Source of the DNA: Protea cynaroides
Lineage: Eukaryota; Streptophyta; Magnoliopsida; Proteales; Proteaceae
Assembly (NCBI GenBank): GCA_028583415.1
Contig: CM053269.1
Coordinates: 57,277,007 to 57,341,006 of the forward strand
Direction of reading: 5' to 3'
DNA: 64,000 nt
Shown here: positions 10,074-20,850 of the stretch, in pieces
How positions within the stretch are numbered: position 1 is the first letter of the stretch
Layout: every line of letters starts with the position of its first letter
The notes under the pieces: generated by a model
Databases searched by the model: none
What the model was told of the DNA's origin: nothing
What the model saw: the letters and a program-made list of their open reading frames with translations, nothing else
Made by a program: the position numbers and the translations under genes

Positions 10074-12060
10074 GTGTGGAAGAGAGAGCCATAAAACCGA
10101 AGGCCATTGGAAGTTCTGTTTTTAGAGTACAAAACAGCAGTACAGCAAAAAAAAAAAAAAAAAGGTGTGGAAGAGAGAGAGAGAGAGTAATAAAACCAAA
10201 GGCAATTCGAAGTTCTGGTTTTCGGAGAGTGCTTTCTGCAACTGCATCCTGATTTGCAAATGAGAAACAACTAGATAAGCTTTGCATACCCGCAACTAGA
10301 GAATCTTGCAGCAAGTCTGCAACTAGAGAAACCGAAGATAGAGATTACCGGAAGAAAAGTTACAAAACCTTGAGAGATTTAGGGGATAATTTGTTCAGTG
10401 AATTCAGGATAGCATAAAACATTAGGGGAAAAAAATCAATGGCTTTAGAGAGATATGAAATCTCCCGTAACCAACAATTGCCACAGGTTTCTGGGTAATA
10501 GGAACAGTGTAAGATGACCGATGTATATATCTAGAACACCAAAAAGCTCCTAAAAAAATGCTACAACTCAGATTAGCAAAGTTAACCAAACGACTCCGAA
10601 AAATATATGATAACTCACCTAGCACCACAGCACGGTCAAACAAACGGGACACGATGACTTCCCCTCGTCGTCTCCAAATTGCCCAATAAATCTCTGGGAG
10701 AGAGAGAGCGCTTTAAAAGAGCAGCAAAGGAAATTACGAGGACATCTTCGCAGTCCTCCTCCGGACAAAAACGGTATGATTCGAAACTTGGGGTTTAGGA
10801 TTAAGAGGCTAGACGAGAGCGCAACGGCAAGGTACTTGAAATCCCTCAAAGACCAGTGAGTTGGTATCTTTGTCGTAATTCATGATCTGTGATGATAGTT
10901 TATGGATAAAAGATTCTAATCTAACCATAGACACATAAGGGGTGCAAAACTATTTGTCTACCTGAAAGAGTACTCAATCACCAATACGGCAAGTCTCGCG
11001 TCTCACTCTCAACTTCCAACCCCCAAATGGACAAAAATCGTCAGTGCCACTTTGTTATGATCATAGTTGATCCAGACCATTGAAAGTGCATCGATCATAT
11101 GTTTCGATGCATTTCCAATCACCATAATTAAATTTGTTGCCCCAAAGTCCTAAAGACGATCCTGACCCACCCCAATGCGATTTCTTGGATTGGATCCTCT
11201 CCACTTGGTACAATAAGTGGAGGACTGCACCACTCAATAGTTAGAGATGCCGCAAGCAAAGATCATATAGCCTAATTGACTGCAAGTTGAATAAGCTATA
11301 ACCCTCTTTGGATCATTCTGTAATATTCCAGTAGTTGCCACAAGGAATGACGTCGTAGCTCCTGGCTGATTTTTAATCAATGCACATGAGACTTGCTCTT
11401 TCTTGGCTTTTCTGGTTGGCTTTCTAGCTGGACTGGTAGCTTAGAGCAAGGAGAACACATGGGGTCTGATAATATTTAATATCATAGGTCTTACATAGAA
11501 CAGTTTCATGGCATGTTGGAATACCTCCGACCTTATCGTCAGGACCTGCTTTGCAATGTATGCCGCGAACCCCTGGAAAACGAGGCCGGGTGGTTTTTTA
11601 ATCCGAAGGTTAAAAGTAAAAAACGGACCATGGAGTAACTCTATGACAAGCTGCCTAAATTAAAAGAAAAGGTAGATATTCCACTTCTCCTTCGTTAGTA
11701 GGGATGTAAACGGATCAAATTCGAATTGGATACACCCCTATCTGAATCCGAATCCGTTTATCAACTATCATATCTGAATATGAAATCTGACGAATGTATA
11801 AAAACTAAATCTGAATCCAAAATTTAACCTGATATCCGATTAAAATTTGATTCGAATTCAAAAATTGGGATTATAATACAAATTGTAAGGAAAATGTGAG
11901 AAAAATCCTATTTTAAAATAAAAATACAGCCTACCCTAAGAAAATTAGAAAATAAGAGACAAAAGTCGACAATGCCATTGGATTAGCTCGAGGAATCTCC
12001 ATCGACTGTGAAGCTTCCTTGTCAGCACTAGGGTTTTCCTAGCCGCATACACAGAGGTGA

Positions 12061-12195
12061 CTGGAGGAAGTTCTAGAAGACGATGATATTACCTACGAGA
12101 GAGTCGATGCACTCACAGTAAGAAAGGCTAAGAGATACATTTCTCAGTTGCAAGGAATGGAGTTACAATGGGTTTTCGAGCAAGTAGTTGAATAG
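12061..12195 (+). pseudogene. Short open frame of unknown origin, D2 copy
   Basis: Counterpart of 2512-2646. Same length and same TAG stop, with a few amino-acid differences (for example Asn to Asp and Arg to Gly). Being open in both copies is weak evidence for coding ancestry because the copies are recent. The product is unknown. Confidence 0.35.
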
Positions 12196-12833
12196 CTCCC
12201 AAGCTTTTTCAGATCCTACAGTGAATCTTATAGTGAACCGTTGCTCCACCAATATCACACTCTCCCTCCTCCACCTTCACTATTGCTATGGAATCCTCAA
12301 ATGGAAAAGAATAGGTTCATCTTTTGGTTGCAGAGAAAATCGTCTGTGCGGCAATGTCATAAATTTTCTCCAGGATCAATTTTTGTCTTTAGCCTTTAGA
12401 TCGGAGAAGCATCAAGTGTCGTTCATAGAGCGACCACAAGCACTCCTCTTATTACCGTACCATTTATGATACATTGTAACTAGTGTTTCTAAAATTGTCG
12501 AATACCATTTCTATCACATGACAGTATTTGTTGGGCTCCATATTGAACGTGAGCAATTTATACATATCATCAACTAATCATGGTTTAATTTTTCTTGTCC
12601 GTTCTAATATATTCATTACTCCTCGTTTATCAATCGCAAAAGTGAATAGATTTTTATTTTTTTTTTATAACACATTGAAACATTTTGCTATTGCCTTGAT
12701 GTCAAGTAGGACCTATCAAAAGATTAGGATCGATGGTAGATAGCGATGTCAAAATTACAAATTGAAAATCGAGATCGAACCAACCTATTTCGGATCGGAC
12801 AAACCTAAATCGAACCTTATTGGATAGGATTTT

Positions 12834-12983
12834 GGGGATCAGGATCCTCTGTCTGGTTGCCAAGCGGGCAGTGAAGATCTCGGCCTCTCGTAAGGCATCA
12901 AGACACTGCTGCTTGACAACGAGATGCCTTATGAGATGTCGGGATCCTCATTGCCACTTTGCAGCCAGATAGAGGATCCCTAC
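12834..12983. mobile_element. Second palindromic MITE type (D2 copy)
   Basis: Duplicate of the 3281-3430 element with a few substitutions that slightly weaken the stem. Confidence 0.6.
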
Positions 12984-13079
12984 ATGGATTTGGGTTGTGT
13001 TTATAGAGCCCAATGAAAAAAGCAAAGTCGGACCAAGCCAAACGATAAACTCAAACCAAACCAACCAATATGACCGAAA

Positions 13080-14819
13080 CTGAACCCAAATCCACTTATA
13101 AAGTATCAACACTATCTCATAAGTGAAACACAATATCAGTGCGTACTGAAATGCCTCAAGATAAAGTAAACTAGAGTAACCCTAATTTTGTGTTGAATGC
13201 TAAATTAATTTATTTTTTTTATTTTTTTTTGCGAAGTTATAACTTTTAACAGAAGAGCAAAGTCAAGGTCTGAGTGGTAAGCCCCTTAAAGTTATCAGTT
13301 AGTTGTCGCTATATGATTAACTTGGTCAGTTGGTTCATCCCCCAAACACCTTGGGTTGCCTCAGTGATGCTTTGATAGAAGTTATGCAGACAAAATGACC
13401 ATTTCACAATTGATTGAGTGTGGTGAAGTTTTGAACATTAAATTAGAAGAAGGCAGGAAAAAAAAAGAAGAGAGAATGAAATCAGAAAAAAGGGGATGTG
13501 AGTGTTCATTGTGAGCGCCTAATAGGCCCTTTACTATAAGTTTTGTGGTTGTCAAATGGACAGTTGACAAACATGGCCCCAGTTAATACAAATATGGGGA
13601 AAAATACAGTTATAAAAGCAATACAAATATGGCAACAAATTGAACAGAAAGTATGTGCAACACTACTTTTTTTTTTGTGGGGGGCGGTGCCGCGGTGGGT
13701 TCAACTCCTTACACTAGTAAATTTGAAAAATGTTTGTAATTTTTTATGATCTTTAGAAATGATTTTGTCATCCTTACAAGCTTATAACTATATACTTAAG
13801 TCTTATGCTGTTCTATATGTTTGCCTTTGCTTTCACTTTTTCACTCCCCGGTGATGGATTAATTTAGTGCAGACAACATTCGTATAAACACTATTGTAAT
13901 AATAGAACTTAAAATCCATTTCTTTTTCTCTTAGTAGAGCTGTAGATATTGAAGCATTTGTATGAAGAAAGACAAAATAGGTATCTATCCATATATAAAA
14001 AAGGCGTACCCAGTGCACAAGGCTCCTGCTATTGCGGGCTGAGAAGGGGCTTATGCACACAGCCTTACCTCTGCTTCATAGAGAGGCTTAAGACCTTTAA
14101 GAGAGTTTGCCTTTCACTCATGACATTGGACTTCATTTTATGGACACTTTCTTGATCTCTTCTTTCACTCATTTAATTCATAGAATGAACAGGTCATTTT
14201 CGATTACGGTTTTTTGGTTATGGAAAAGATCCAATACATGATAGTCAATGTGATTGACTTTGGTTTTTTAACTAGACAGATGGTCAATCCACATGGTTGG
14301 TCCTCCATCTATCCAATTGTTAGAATTCCCTCAGCTGTTTTACTGATTTAACAACTGAAAATACATGAGAGAATATTCTCTAGAATGGTGGGGCCATATG
14401 GGTGACGTAGATGATGAAATTTGTCGTGTAAATGATCTGAAGGGTTATCTACCATTCCAACAATAGAGTTAGCCAGGTCAGCGTTCTAGTATAGATAATC
14501 CTCTCTCAATGGTGTGGTGTGGTGTAAAGTGTAAACATCATTTCTCCATACATATGTATTTTTTTTAAATGTTGAAGCCTGATGACAAGTTTTTTACTTG
14601 TCTAAAGAAATGTCAATGATGCAGAACAGCAGAAGAAATGTATAATGAAGATGTGGATAGAGTCTTTTTAAAGAAAATACACGATAATCTAAACATTTGA
14701 CCCTGATATTAACATGTACTTTATATGCAAGGACTTAAAGTGTAAACCTTATGGCACTAGAACAGGATTGCTAGCCAATCCCATTTAGTTGAGAAATATT
14801 TTGTATTGTTTCACAAAAA
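13080..14819. other. Gene-free stretch right of the duplication
   Basis: AT-rich sequence with no recognised exon. I searched the + strand for the missing first exon of the SRP receptor beta gene (a short N-terminal part with a membrane span) and saw none. It contains one reversed SINE (13998-14100). Confidence 0.5.
13998..14100 (-). mobile_element. Au-type SINE fragment, reversed
   Basis: Reading the minus strand gives GTAAGGCTGTGTGCATAAG and then GTGCACTGGGTACGCC followed by T-rich sequence, the characteristic 3' part of the widespread plant Au SINE. The tRNA-like head is degraded. No clear target duplication. Confidence 0.7.
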
Positions 14820-15674
14820 GCTTTTGTGATCTTTATTGACCTAGAAAAAGCTTAAGATAGAGTCCCTAGAGAGTTAATTTGGCAAGTACTAGAGAAGAGA
14901 ACTAGTTCAAGCAAATATGTAGACGTAGTCAAGGATATGTATTATAATGTAGTGACTAGTATGAGAACCATTGGGGGGGGGGGTGTCAAGGTAGTGAATT
15001 TCCCAATTACAATTGGGTTACGTCAATGATCCACTTTAAGCCCTTATCTGTTTGCTCTCATTATGGATGATTTAACCAGAGACATTCAAGATGAAGTTCT
15101 TTGGTGCATGCTTATTGCTGACGATGTTGTTTTGGTGAATGAGACAAAAGCAAGGATTAACTCCAAGTTAGAGCTATGGAGATCAAAATTGGAATAAAAG
15201 GGTTTTAAGATATGTAGAACGAAGCCGGAGAATATGGTGTGTAACTTAAGTCACACAAGGATGGATAATGAGGTGGTGAAAATTGATGACAAGGTGATAC
15301 AACAAAGTGATTATTGTAGGTATTTAGGTTCAATCATAAATAAAGAAGGTGATATAGAAGATGATGTTTCACAGAGGATTAAAATTAGGGCTACACATAG
15401 GGCCTGGTTGGGCCGGGTTTTTCAAAACCCTAACCTTAACCCTAACTATTTAAACTTAACCCTAACCCAGTCCAACCCTGCCAAGGTCAAAAAATGTACA
15501 ACCCTAACCCTAACCCTGGTAGGATTGAGCTTAACCCTAGCCTACCTTGATTGACCCTGACAGGGCCAGGTTAACCTTGATTCAAGGTCGGATTGACCCT
15601 GATTGGCTCTGAAACATACAACAAATTATCAAATAATATACATATAATAATTATAACTTAAATATATAACAAAC

Positions 15675-15723
<49 letters not shown>

Positions 15724-16430
15724 CGGGTCGAGCCGGGCTCAACCCAGGGGGTCAATCCTAACCTGCCAGGGTTGATCAAAATTTGGGCCCTAACCTAGCC
15801 CTGCCAGGGTTCGGGCCGGGTTCAACCCTGCCAGGGTTCAGGGCGGGTTTGGGAGGGTTCGGGTTGTCTAGGTAAAACTTGCACCCCTAATTAAAATAGG
15901 ATGGATGAAGTGGAGAGGTGCGTTTGGAGTGCTGTATGATTGGTGTATTCCTTTAAAACTTTAAGGAAGATTCTATAGGACAATCATTTAACCAACTATG
16001 ATGTATGGGGCGGAATGTTGGGCAGTTAATAAGCATGATATAGATAAACTTAGTGTAGCTGAGATGAGACTGTTGAGATGGATTCGTGGCAAAACTAGGA
16101 AGGATAAGGTAATGATAATCATATTAGAGCTGATTTAAGAGTAGCACCGATACATGATAAGCTATGAGAAAGTCGTTTGAGATGGTACGAGCGTACGACC
16201 ATGTTCAACAGAGGCCGTTAGATGCTCCAATGCAGAGGAGTGTTTTGATTCATATTGAAGGATATAAAAGAGCTTGGGGCAAACCTAAGATGACTCTAGG
16301 GGAGGTGATGAGGAAAGACATGCATGGCTTAGGCCTTGTTTCAAGTAGGACATTGAACAGAGTTGATTAGAGGACAAGAATCCATGTAGCCGACTCTATT
16401 TAGTTGGGATAAGACTTTGTTGTTGTTGTC
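14820..16430 (+). pseudogene. LINE (non-LTR retrotransposon) reverse transcriptase remnant
   Basis: Frames encode FIDLEKA, then DRVPRELIW, the IADDVV motif (the catalytic ADD of reverse transcriptase) and the C-terminal YRYLGSI-like and MRLLRWIRG segments of plant LINE ORF2. In-frame stops and frame changes occur throughout. The 3' end (GTAGCCGACTC, TTAGTTGGGA, then GTTGTTGTTG) is the usual tail of this LINE family. The element is interrupted at 15386-15889 by a hAT-type MITE. The 5' part (ORF1, endonuclease) is missing, as expected for incomplete reverse transcription. Confidence 0.85.
15386..15889. mobile_element. hAT-type MITE inserted in the LINE, exact 8-bp duplication
   Basis: The 504-bp insert starts TAGGGCTACACA and ends TTGCACCCCTA, whose reverse complement TAGGGGTGCAA matches the start. 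ATTAAAAT is repeated exactly at 15378-15385 and 15890-15897; 8 bp is the hAT target size. Joining the flanks with one copy restores the LINE reading frame, which fixes the order of events. The interior is unusual: blocks of CCCTAACCCTAA-like, telomere-motif-like sequence (about 15428-15540), an (AT)n tract (about 15678-15718) and many CCCTGCCAGGGTT inverted words. No transposase. Confidence 0.85.
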
Positions 16431-17350
16431 AAAAAAGCTCTTGCATTTCTGGTACTAGCATCTGGTTCTTAGTTCATACTCCATTTGACGCTGAAGTAAC
16501 CAAGCTGATTAGTAAAAGATAATAATTATTTATTTATTTATTTTTTAAAAGGTGCAAGATTTCTGTTCTGGTGGTCTAGATTGTATCTGGACTGCCACAA
16601 TATCTGCCACATGGTTGGTCGAATGGGGATGGAATGTTGTGGACGGAAAGGCCCCAATTTCCCTTGCACACATGTCAATTTTATGCCCAAATGCAGTTGT
16701 TCAAGTGGCAAAATAAAGTTTTGGAAATCCAGGACTATGGGAGGGTACGTGCTTATACATGGATTGCTGAGTGCACGGGAAGTTGCCAATACATGCGAGG
16801 ATACATTATATAATGAAATTTGGCACATGGCTAATCCAAACCATTCCTGCATATTCAATGGTGGAATTGCCACATCACCCTTCCACACGGCACTACTACG
16901 TTATGGTGTGTAGATTCCCCTTTGAACCTACCAGTCCAGGAATTCTTTTGGCAAAGAAAAAAGAGGTAAATAAATAAAGGAAACAAGATATACGTATGTC
17001 ACTTATGCATGCATTATGAAATGGGGTTTTAAATAGTTTTAATAACCTAATGTGAAATATAAAAGAATGTTCTCACAATAAACTGATGTTCATGCAAATC
17101 ATATGAATGGTACATACATAATAGTTGAAAACAAGAGGTATGGTGGAAAAATATTTTGTAGATAGAATTGTTAGCATGTATTTGATGTGTGCATGTGAAA
17201 CTGCTTTAACATGGCTTGATTTTGGAGGAACTTTTTGTCCTTTTCTTCTTGGAATTTGGAAAAAAAAATCTATCTATTAATAAGATGTTGAGGATTTTGT
17301 AAGAAGAGAGGAATTCGGTATTTATCTTGTCACATTGTTTTCTGATGCAG
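16431..17350. other. Gene-free stretch upstream of SRP receptor beta
   Basis: Contains two overlapping long open frames on opposite strands (16538-16888 and 16581-16913) without recognisable domains. The stretch has CCACATGG- and TGGATT-type words in opposite orientation near both ends and may be a degraded MITE. No exon with a membrane span was found. Confidence 0.4.
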
Positions 17351-20300
17351 TTGGCTTGTTCAGAAGAACAAAATCCAATACTATTGTGCTTGCTGGTCTG
17401 AGTGGTAGTGGAAAAACGATTCTCTTTTACCAGGTTAGCTCCTTGATTATTGATTCCATCCTTTGGATGTACTAATATTTGCTAAGTGCTATGTATTTTC
17501 TTAATCATTATGTCTGAATACAGATATATTCTAGATTTCATTATCTAATATGTTTGTCTCCCAACTATTGTCTAATCTTTCTCAATCTTTTGTCCGAATA
17601 CAGATATTCTAGATTTCATTGTTTAATCTGTTTACTAGCAATTCTTGTTTGCTTCCTCTAATCCTCTGGCATGTTACTGATTTTGCCTTTTTATCTTTCA
17701 AGTCTCATGCCATCTCTGGTAAAGCAGAATCTTATTTCTGTTAGCCCCATCTCTTCCTTAAGCTACGTTTGGTTTAAACCATAAAGTAGTCATAGCTGGT
17801 GGTGGCAATCAAGGTTGTCATGTCGACAAGGTGACCCAAGGCATTGGAGGGCCTCCGGACTCCCTAGGCGACCAAGGTGCCTGTTTAGGCGACCTAATTT
17901 TCAAGTCGCCTGGAAGCCTAGGCGGTGCTTAGGCGACGCCTTGACAACACTGGTGGCAATCCCTGGGCTGACTCGCCAAACCAACCTTGGTAATAATGGG
18001 TCTGGGCTGACAATTTCCAATTGATTGATAAAAGAGTCTGGTTCAGTTTGAGTACTTGGCTATTGCTCTTGGTGCATTTTCCAGCTAAACCTGGCATTGC
18101 ATGAAAGAACACTGCTTCTTTTTCCCTTGTGAACAATAAGACTTTTCACTTCATCAAATATAGGTGGGATTGGGGTTGGGTGTGTAGGGGTTACCATCAA
18201 TGTTTGGTGCTACCCAAACTGATCCATGGCAACCCTGAATTATCATTGTATGTTGTACTTCCCTGAGTTCCCTCATATCTTTATTAGATATTTTATGTAT
18301 AACCTGTGTGTTTGTGTGTGTAGGTGTGTTTGTGTTGTATTAGGATCTATAATTGAGAATGGTTATTATTTCATTACTGTGCCAGCTTCGAGATGGCTCT
18401 TCCCATCAGGGTACTGTTACATCAATGGAACCAAACGAGGGCAGTTTCGTGCTACATTCTGAGTCCTCTAAGGTATAATAATATTTATTTGTTAAGTATT
18501 TCATGTGACAATGTTGTACTTTGTAATCTGGAAAACATGTTTGGTAGCACTCTCTATGATCCTTTGTGGCTAATATTTTCTTAGGCATTTAAATGAAGTA
18601 GCAATGATACAGAGTAGCAACCTTTTGCATGCTGTGAGTTTTCCATAGATGTAATCCAAAGTTCCTATCAGGCAGATATACAATTAACATTCACACCTTG
18701 TGCTAGGTGTTGAGAATCACTCTGTCTCAGGATCCCTTCATGACATCCTCCTGGATCTGCTTTTTGACAAACTGATTTAATTGGTTGACTATAACCATCT
18801 TCGAAGTTACTTAATTGGTTGATTATAACCATCCATTTGAGGGCAGCCCTTGGCACAACTGTAAGGTTTCTCTATTGGCCTAGTGGTCGTGGGTTCAAAT
18901 CAGGAAATATCCTCTCCGCAAAGCAGGGGTAAGGCTGCACACATCTGCCCCTCTTCAGACCCCACAGTGGCGGGAGCTCCGTGCACTGGGTACACCTTTT
19001 TATTAATTTTAACTGTAGAAGCCTATGCACACACTACACTGCATATTATTGAAGATAGTTGTACTCACCCAAGTTGAACGGGTTTTTTCAGTAGAAATTT
19101 CCTAGATTTTACCGAATTAGTGATGCATTATGTCATCCTGCACATAAACACTGCATGTAATGATACTTACAATGGCTACTGAATAGGTTACATGGAGGAC
19201 TTCTGTTTCATTGCTATCTCTATTATCTCTTGCGTCCATGTTGATTTGTATATTACCTTTTTAAAATCCTTAGTTTTACTACTGCCATACCAAGTTATCA
19301 TATGCCCTTTTTTAATGCCCAAAAGGCCTCTTTGTTAGATGGTCAAGATATTACTTATTATTCCACATGCCACATGGTGGCAATTTCAAAACTCGTATTT
19401 CTTCTGTCTGTAAGATTGCACTTCTAATCATCAATATCTTAGAAATTGAAGAGGTAACTCATTGTTTAGTCTTTCATTCTACATACTGAAATGGTAAATA
19501 AATTAGTCTCAACAGTATTACGCTGAGTTCTCATCTCATGTGCAGAAGGGTAAAATAAAGCCTGTCCATGTAGTTGATGTTCCTGGGCATTCACGACTTC
19601 GACCCAAACTTGATGAATACTTGCCTCAAACTGCTGGCCTTATTTTTGTTGTGGATGCGGTGGAGTTCTTACCGAATTGCCGTGCAGCTGCAGAGTACTA
19701 AAAGCTACAATTTTTGTGGTTCTGATAGTGCATTTTGACCAACATACATTTATGGGAAAATAATCTCCTCATATCCTTATGTTTGCATGAGGAATATCCA
19801 GTGGCTGTCATCCACTGTGCATAGTTACCGATGTATTGGTATACGGACACAGTGGATTACAGCCACTGGATATTCCTCATGTCAACATGAGGACAGGAGA
19901 GGATTATGGTCCATTTATAAGATTCAGTTTCTGACATATTACATTTTTATGTTTATTTATGTGGCAGGTACCTTTATGATATCTTGACCAAGGCAAGTGT
20001 TGTCAAGAAGAAAATTCCTGTACTCATACTATGCAACAAGACTGACAAAGTGACAGCACATAGCAAGGAATTCATCAGGAAACAACTTGAAAAGGAACTG
20101 TAAGACCTCAACTCTTTTATTTTGACCGAGTTAGCAATGTTAAACTGTTAATCTCACTTTATTGACCATGATGTCCTGATGGCAAGTGCATTAGACTCTT
20201 TAATTAATTGAACCTCAACTCTCTTATTTTTTTAGGGGGTGTGCAAGATAGAACTGGTTATCTGACTCCATCAGTTCTGATGACCGAATGGCTTTAAACC

Positions 20301-20850
20301 AAACTAAGTTTATTTGTTGTAGGGCACAAGTACAAGTTGTCTGAGTTCTGAGACGATTGACCACTAGTTTGTTTTCCAGCAAGATTCATTCTTTGTGTGG
20401 CCGGAGTAATTCTGTCGTATGATATCAGACATATATACTGAGTTATTACTTTCATGAATGAGATATGTTGGGATGACCATCTTCAGGTGGTATTCAAGAT
20501 GGTAGGGCATGAGGTGGATGACAGCTTTGGCCCCCCTTTTTTAGTAGAAAAGTAGCTGAGAAGTGCAAGTTCACTCTCCTTTATTGTTCTGCTTGGCCGT
20601 CTGTTTGGTTGTTGTTAAATCAATGAATCTCATACTTGTTCCCTCTGCTTCATTTTACAGGGACAAGCTGCGGGCATCAAGAACTGCTATTTCAGATGCT
20701 GACATTGCTAATGATTATACGCTTGGTGTGACCGGGGAGCCTTTCACATTCTACCAATGTCATAACAAGGTCGTAACTGCAGAAGCTTCAGCACTGACAG
20801 GTGATATAGTGCAAGTTGAGCAGTTCATTCGGGAACATGTCAAGCCTTAG
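17351..20850 (+). CDS. Signal recognition particle receptor subunit beta (5' exon not found)
   Basis: Small GTPase anchored in the ER membrane that binds SRP receptor alpha and helps dock ribosome-SRP complexes at the translocon. Exons: 17351-17433, 18386-18472, 19546-19694, 19968-20099, 20661-20850; all introns are GT-AG and phases match, giving 213 codons plus two leading bases. GTPase motifs: P-loop GLSGSGKT in the first exon seen, DVPGHSRLRPKLDE (G3), NKTD (G4) and a SAL-type G5 near the C-terminus. The protein ends REHVKP, as in plant SR-beta. The N-terminal membrane span should lie in an upstream exon ending one base before TTGGCTTG; none was found between 13.1 and 17.3 kb, so that exon is either far upstream, beyond the transposon-rich block, or lost. 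Intron 1 holds a 140-bp MITE, intron 2 a SINE, intron 3 a hairpin MITE. Confidence 0.9.
17811..17950. mobile_element. 140-bp MITE in SRP receptor beta intron 1
   Basis: The ends read AAGGTTGTCA and (reverse complement of the right end) GTGTTGTCAA, sharing GTTGTCA. TGGTGGCAATC is repeated at 17800-17810 and 17951-17961; because some bases may belong to the element, the duplication is 9 to 11 bp, Mutator-like in size. The interior is rich in TAGGCG/CGCCTA words. Confidence 0.75.
18866..19010 (+). mobile_element. Au-type SINE in SRP receptor beta intron 2
   Basis: Contains GTGGGTTCAAATC (tRNA-like B box), GGTAAGGCTGCACACATC, CAGTGGCGGGAGCTCC and GTGCACTGGGTACACC followed by a T-run, the hallmark 3' part of the Au SINE. 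AACTGTA flanks both sides (18857-18863 and 19011-19017), a short candidate target duplication. The head is shortened. Confidence 0.8.
19755..19910. mobile_element. Hairpin MITE in SRP receptor beta intron 3
   Basis: Long inverted repeat: the arm reading CATGAGGAATATCCAGTGG is found again in reverse on the right, with ATAATC and TCTCCT at both outer ends. The flanks ACATTTATG (19746-19754) and CCATTTATA (19911-19919) match at seven of nine positions, in line with an aged 9-bp duplication. No coding capacity. Confidence 0.7.

Larger units (their letters stand above)
9541..13079. repeat. Right copy (D2) of the 3.5-kb direct segmental duplication
   Basis: Collinear with 1-3526. The clearest difference is near the left end, where D1 has a (TA)n tract (about 193-226) and D2 has a long (TC)n tract (about 9700-9750) between the same flanks. 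D2 keeps the same MITEs (9897-10073 and 12834-12983) and the short reading frame (12061-12195). Unlike D1 it runs on past 13079 into sequence present only here, so D2 probably preserves the ancestral right flank. No intact gene is recognised in 10.2-12.0 kb. Confidence 0.93.

Noticed and set aside
1..13079. Reading D1 and D2 as giant LTRs of one element
   Set aside because: The repeat has no TG...CA ends, no primer site after D1 and no polypurine tract before D2; the sequence between is an inverted repeat with a DNA transposon.
15428..15540. Interstitial telomere array
   Set aside because: The CCCTAA-like words are broken and lie inside a hAT element with its own duplication, so they are element sequence and not a chromosome-fusion scar.
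16538..16913. 116- and 110-codon frames on opposite strands
   Set aside because: Overlapping frames with no domain, in what looks like a degraded inverted-repeat element.
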